Of a stretch of 15,310 nucleotides of DNA, positions 12,170 through 15,310 are shown piece by piece. Position numbers and translations under genes: made by a program. Source of the DNA: JAUXLW01 sp964195005 (GTDB taxonomy: Bacteria > Actinomycetota > Acidimicrobiia > Spongiisociales > SHLN01); contig CAXMOO010000087.1 of NCBI GenBank assembly GCA_964195005.1, positions 1 to 15,310 on the forward strand, given 5' to 3'. The notes beneath the pieces are model-generated. The model was not told where the DNA came from. It made no database searches and saw only the letters and a program-made list of their open reading frames with translations. Each line of letters opens with the position of its first letter. Position 1 is the stretch's first letter.

Positions 12170-13351
12170 ATGTCTTCACCGCAGCGGATCGCCATCATCG
12201 GTGGATCTATTGGTGGGTTGACGACCGGGGTACTGCTTTACGAGCTGGGTCTCGACGTCCACATTTATGAGCGTTCGGCTGCGACTCTCGAGGCCCGCGG
12301 CGCCGGCATTGTGGTGCTTCCTATGACCGAGCGCTACTTCATCGAACGGGGCGGCGAGGACGATCGCGTCAGTCTCGAGCTGCCCTGGTGGAAATACGTC
12401 GCCGCCGACGGCACAGAGCTGAGTGCCGACCCGGACCACTTCCGCTTCAGTTCCTGGAACACCGTCTATCAGGCTTTGCTCGATGCGTTTCCCGCCGATC
12501 GGTATCACCTGGGTCGAGAAATGACGCGATTCGATCAAACCGACTCCGGCGTTATGGTGCGGTTCGAAGAGGGGGGCGCCACTAATGCCGACCTTTTGGT
12601 GTGCGCCGACGGCATCTCCTCGACGGCCCGGTACCAGCTGTTGCCCGAGTCGCAGCCAAGCTATGCCGGTTATGTCGCCTGGCGAGGCACAGCTGCCGAA
12701 GCCGACCTGCCGGCGGAAGCCATCGCCGATCTGGCGGAATCGATGCTCTATCAGGTGTTGAGTCCCGGCCACATCCTCGTATACGCCATCCCCGGAGAAG
12801 ACGGTTCCGTGCGGCCTGGAGAAAGGCTCCAGAATTTCGTGTGGTACCGCAACTATCCCGCCGGAGGGGATTTCGAGGATCTCATGACCGATCGGCACGG
12901 CGAGACTCGCTCCGCTTCGGTGCCCCCGGGATACGTACGAGATGGACACCTCGCCGAGCTCAGGTCGAGTGCTGGCACTCTGGCACCGACAATTCGCCAA
13001 GTAGTGCTGGCGACTCCACAGCCATTCATACAAGCGATATTCGATCTTGAGGTTCCCCGGATGGTTTTTGGACGCGTACTTTTGATGGGCGATGCTGCGT
13101 TCTCTGCCCGACCCCATGTCGCCGCCGGCACCGCCAAAGCGGCAGCTGATGCATGGGCTTTGCGAGACGCACTGCGTGACGGCGAAGACGATCTGGGTAC
13201 GGCGCTCAGCGGCTGGGAAGATTCACAGCTGGCCCTGGGTTCCAGGGCCTCGGAGAGGTCACGTGCGATGGGCCAGCGATCACAGTTCGGAGGCACCATG
13301 GTCGCCGGCGACCCGACATGGAAGTTCGGGCTCTTTGAAGCCGGCAACTGA
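12170..13351 (+). CDS. Group A FAD-dependent aromatic/heterocyclic hydroxylase
   Basis: These enzymes use NAD(P)H, FAD and O2 to hydroxylate an activated ring in the cytoplasm. The 393 residues contain GGSIGGL (11-17, ADP-binding loop), DGISSTAR (147-154, DG motif) and GRVLLMGDAAFSARPHVAAG (301-320, GD motif binding the FAD ribityl chain). The ARPHVAAGTAKAAADAW segment resembles 2,6-dihydroxypyridine 3-monooxygenase of nicotine breakdown more than p-hydroxybenzoate hydroxylase, so an N-heterocycle substrate is a reasonable guess. ATG 12170 is 7 bp after the cupin stop with little ribosome site of its own, pointing to coupling with the cupin. A 147-bp gap separates it from the beta-hydroxyacid dehydrogenase gene, so that gene may be transcribed separately. 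Class is sure; substrate is inferred. Confidence 0.88.
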   Translation: MSSPQRIAIIGGSIGGLTTGVLLYELGLDVHIYERSAATLEARGAGIVVLPMTERYFIERGGEDDRVSLELPWWKYVAADGTELSADPDHFRFSSWNTVYQALLDAFPADRYHLGREMTRFDQTDSGVMVRFEEGGATNADLLVCADGISSTARYQLLPESQPSYAGYVAWRGTAAEADLPAEAIADLAESMLYQVLSPGHILVYAIPGEDGSVRPGERLQNFVWYRNYPAGGDFEDLMTDRHGETRSASVPPGYVRDGHLAELRSSAGTLAPTIRQVVLATPQPFIQAIFDLEVPRMVFGRVLLMGDAAFSARPHVAAGTAKAAADAWALRDALRDGEDDLGTALSGWEDSQLALGSRASERSRAMGQRSQFGGTMVAGDPTWKFGLFEAGN

Positions 13352-13498
13352 TGCATAGACTCCAGTTCACTTGAGACCGGGAGAGATAGACCTTTGGGCG
13401 TATAGCGCTAGCCGGGCGAAGCCGACATCGATCGGGCATCTCAGGCGAACCGGCCACGAAGGCGGCTTGAATAGACCCAGCTCGCAGCGGGAGGGATC

Positions 13499-14380
13499 AT
13501 GGAGTGCATCGGCATCATCGGCATCGGGATCATGGGGACTGCGTATGCAAAGAACCTCCTCGATTCTGGCTTCTCGGTTACGGGATGGGATGTTGACGAT
13601 TCCCGCCACGATGCGTTGCGGGCCCTGGGAGGCACGCCCCTGGGGTCGGTAGCCGAGGTCGCCGCTTCGGCCGACCTCGTCATCACTGCGCTGCCGAGTA
13701 CCGGCGCTCTGGTTGAGTCTGCCGAGGGGGAGACCGGGTTGGCCGCAGGGGTCCACCCGGGTCTGATCGTTGCCGAGATGAGCACTTTTCCTTTGGCTGC
13801 GAAACAGCAAGCCCGTAAGGCCCTCGAGTCGCTTGGTGTCTCGGTGATCGACGCTCCGGTGAGCGGCACAGGGCTGCAAGCCACAGCCGCCGAGGTTGCC
13901 ATCTACGCCAGTGGAGACGCCGACGCCCTCGCCCGAGCCCGCCCCGTCTTCGATGCACTCGGCAAGGTCACTTTCGAGCTCGGAGAGTTCGGAAACGGAT
14001 CGAAGATGAAGTTTGTAGCCAATCTCCTGGTCTCCGTGCACAACCTGGCCACTGCGGAGGCGTTTGTGCTGGGAATGAAAGGCGGCCTCGAGCCCGATCA
14101 GATCCTCGAGGTGATTGCTGCGGGTGTGGGAAGCTCTCGCATCTTCGAGATTCGCGGCCCGATGATCGTTGCCGATGACTACCCGGCGGCCGCCAAGTTG
14201 AAGATGTTCATCAAAGACATCAGCGTGATCGGGGATTTTGGTCGGGAATTCGGGGCCCCAACCCCTTTGCTCGACGCCAGCTTGCCGTTCTATGAGGAAG
14301 CCGTCGCGGAGGGGCTAGGAGATCTCGATGCGGCGGCTCTCAGCCGGCTGCTCGAGGCCACGGCGGGTTACGAACGCTGA
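13499..14380 (+). CDS. Beta-hydroxyacid dehydrogenase (3-hydroxyisobutyrate dehydrogenase-like)
   Basis: The 293-residue protein fits the NAD(P)-dependent beta-hydroxyacid dehydrogenase family, which includes 3-hydroxyisobutyrate, tartronate-semialdehyde and threonate dehydrogenases and imine reductases. GIGIMG (8-13) is the dinucleotide loop; D31 after strand 2 (TGWDVDD) suggests NAD. DAPVSGTGLQA (118-128) is the substrate-binding motif, and the G-x-G-x-x-x-K-x-x-x-N motif (165-175) places catalytic Lys at 171 and Asn at 175. ATG 13499 follows GGGAGGG with a very short spacer. A 147-bp leader separates it from the FAD monooxygenase; it converges on the sugar ABC ATPase gene. The aldehyde or acid used is unknown. 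Confidence 0.88.
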   Translation: MECIGIIGIGIMGTAYAKNLLDSGFSVTGWDVDDSRHDALRALGGTPLGSVAEVAASADLVITALPSTGALVESAEGETGLAAGVHPGLIVAEMSTFPLAAKQQARKALESLGVSVIDAPVSGTGLQATAAEVAIYASGDADALARARPVFDALGKVTFELGEFGNGSKMKFVANLLVSVHNLATAEAFVLGMKGGLEPDQILEVIAAGVGSSRIFEIRGPMIVADDYPAAAKLKMFIKDISVIGDFGREFGAPTPLLDASLPFYEEAVAEGLGDLDAAALSRLLEATAGYER

Positions 14381-14499
14381 GCGGCCGCCGTCCGTTCGGC
14401 CTCCATCGTCTCGAATCGTCCCAGAATCTGTGCCTGCTTGGCAGCAAACTCTGGATCGGAGGCTTTGGGCGGGAAAGGAAGGTCGACCTCGCAGGAAAA

Positions 14500-15310
14500 T
14501 CAGGCAGATGCCGTCTGCTTGGAGCCAATCCGATCGCCCGTCTGCGAGTCGAAGAAGTGGAGTTTCGACGTATCGACGATCAGGTCTAGCGATTCGCCTC
14601 TCGTCACTGGTGCATCGGGGCTGACCCTCGCGATGAAATGCGATGTCTCGCCAAGCGACTCCGCAGTTTGTTCGGTGTCCGCCAGCAACTCCTCGATGTC
14701 TGGCGTCACCACTGGTGGACGCTTGCCCGAAAAGTGCACGAAAGTCTCAGCCCCCAACCTCTCAGTGGCCTCCACCAAGGCCGTTATCGTCAGCTCATCG
14801 TCGGCTCCGGCCACCGCTGCAGCTTCCAAGGCGTGAGGTCGGATCCCGACTACAAGCTCTTCGTTCATCCTCTTCTCGATTCCAGGATGTGAGTCGAGCG
14901 ACCGCTTATCAACCCTGAGCTCATACTCGCCTGCCTTGAGCCAGACGTCAGTACCCCGATTCTCCAAAACACCGTAAAGAAGGTTCATGCCGGGACTACC
15001 GATGAAACCGGCCACGAAGAGGTTGACCGGTGCGTCGAACAGTTCGGTCGGTGGACCGACCTGTTGCAGGTTGTAAGGACGGGCTGTGGACACAGGCCTG
15101 AGCACGGCGACACGATCACCGAGAGTCATCGCCTCGACCTGATCATGCGTGACAAACACAGTTGTCGTCTCGAGCCTCGCGCTCAAGCGCTCCAACTCTG
15201 CCCGCATTTGTACTCGAAGCTTGGCGTCGAGGTTCGAAAGCGGTTCATCCATCAGGAAGGCAGCGGGCTCGCGGACAATCGCCCGACCCATCGCCACCCG
15301 CTGTCTTTGA
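14500..15310 (-). CDS. MalK/UgpC-type sugar ABC transporter ATPase, C-terminal part
   Basis: The gene is cut by the right edge; 269 residues are visible. In frame at the edge, QRQRVAMGRAIVREPAAF is the tail of the ABC signature (normally LSGGQRQRVAMGRA), followed by Walker B FLMDEPLSNLDAK (about 25 residues into the visible part), the H-loop VTHDQVEAM, and then the regulatory TOBE/OB region typical of MalK, UgpC and MsmK (QQVGPPTELFDAP, FIGSPGMNLL, GIRPHAL). It energises uptake of a sugar or glycerol-phosphate-like solute; permeases and binding protein would lie beyond the edge. It ends at TGA 14500-14502 with a usual C-terminus (KLHFFDSQTGDRIG). The same frame stays open and coding-like for 43 more codons to TAA at 14368-14370. 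Walker A is off the window. Confidence 0.92.
   Translation of the reverse strand, partial: QRQRVAMGRAIVREPAAFLMDEPLSNLDAKLRVQMRAELERLSARLETTTVFVTHDQVEAMTLGDRVAVLRPVSTARPYNLQQVGPPTELFDAPVNLFVAGFIGSPGMNLLYGVLENRGTDVWLKAGEYELRVDKRSLDSHPGIEKRMNEELVVGIRPHALEAAAVAGADDELTITALVEATERLGAETFVHFSGKRPPVVTPDIEELLADTEQTAESLGETSHFIARVSPDAPVTRGESLDLIVDTSKLHFFDSQTGDRIGSKQTASA

Noticed and set aside
12176..13117. 313-codon minus-strand frame across the FAD monooxygenase
   Set aside because: Antisense shadow created by GC-rich codon bias; no motifs.
13403..13410. TAGCGCTA perfect palindrome ahead of the beta-hydroxyacid dehydrogenase gene
   Set aside because: Only 8 bp, with no second copy or extended symmetry; expected by chance in a window this size.

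Overview
The window looks like a GC-rich actinobacterial chromosome segment, probably Actinomycetota and possibly Acidimicrobiia-like. This is inferred from two members of the mycothiol-linked DinB superfamily, GTG and TTG starts, a tRNA-Ala fragment with no encoded CCA, and overall composition. Taxonomy cannot be proved from the sequence alone.

Left part (1-2950). A partial DinB/maleylpyruvate-isomerase-like gene leaves the left edge. A LOG-family nucleotide hydrolase and a two-helix membrane protein of unknown function follow, all on the minus strand. Between the first two genes is a small non-coding element (283-439) with imperfect 53-54 bp inverted repeats, flanked by CTAG on both sides. 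From 2229 to 2954 there is no intact gene. This stretch holds a heptanucleotide repeat array, IS21-end-like repeats with a truncated istA remnant, and the 3' part of a tRNA-Ala(GGC) gene without its 5' half. The tRNA fragment looks like an attachment-site scar of an integrated element.

Metabolic block (2955-8833). ilvC (ketol-acid reductoisomerase) stands alone and converges on a three-gene minus-strand operon: a DRE-TIM acyltransferase (isopropylmalate/homocitrate synthase-like), then an M24 'peptidase-fold' protein, then a compact PEP-synthase-like ATP-grasp plus phospho-His swivelling protein. The last two genes overlap by four bases. The M24 protein has lost a metal ligand and the PPDK-like protein lacks a PEP/pyruvate barrel, so the operon is unlikely to do textbook chemistry. 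A CtBP-like D-2-hydroxyacid dehydrogenase is divergently transcribed from the operon across a 92-bp shared promoter region.

Right part (8852-15310). A stand-alone ABC ATPase is translationally coupled (TAATG) to a zinc-dependent alcohol dehydrogenase. A DUF664/DinB protein overlaps tail-to-tail with a RidA-type deaminase. A cupin and a group A FAD monooxygenase form a short operon. A beta-hydroxyacid dehydrogenase follows, and the C-terminal part of a MalK/UgpC-type sugar ABC ATPase runs off the right edge. The theme is catabolism and processing of 2-keto, 2-hydroxy and 3-hydroxy acids and possibly N-heterocycles, but no single pathway can be assigned with confidence.
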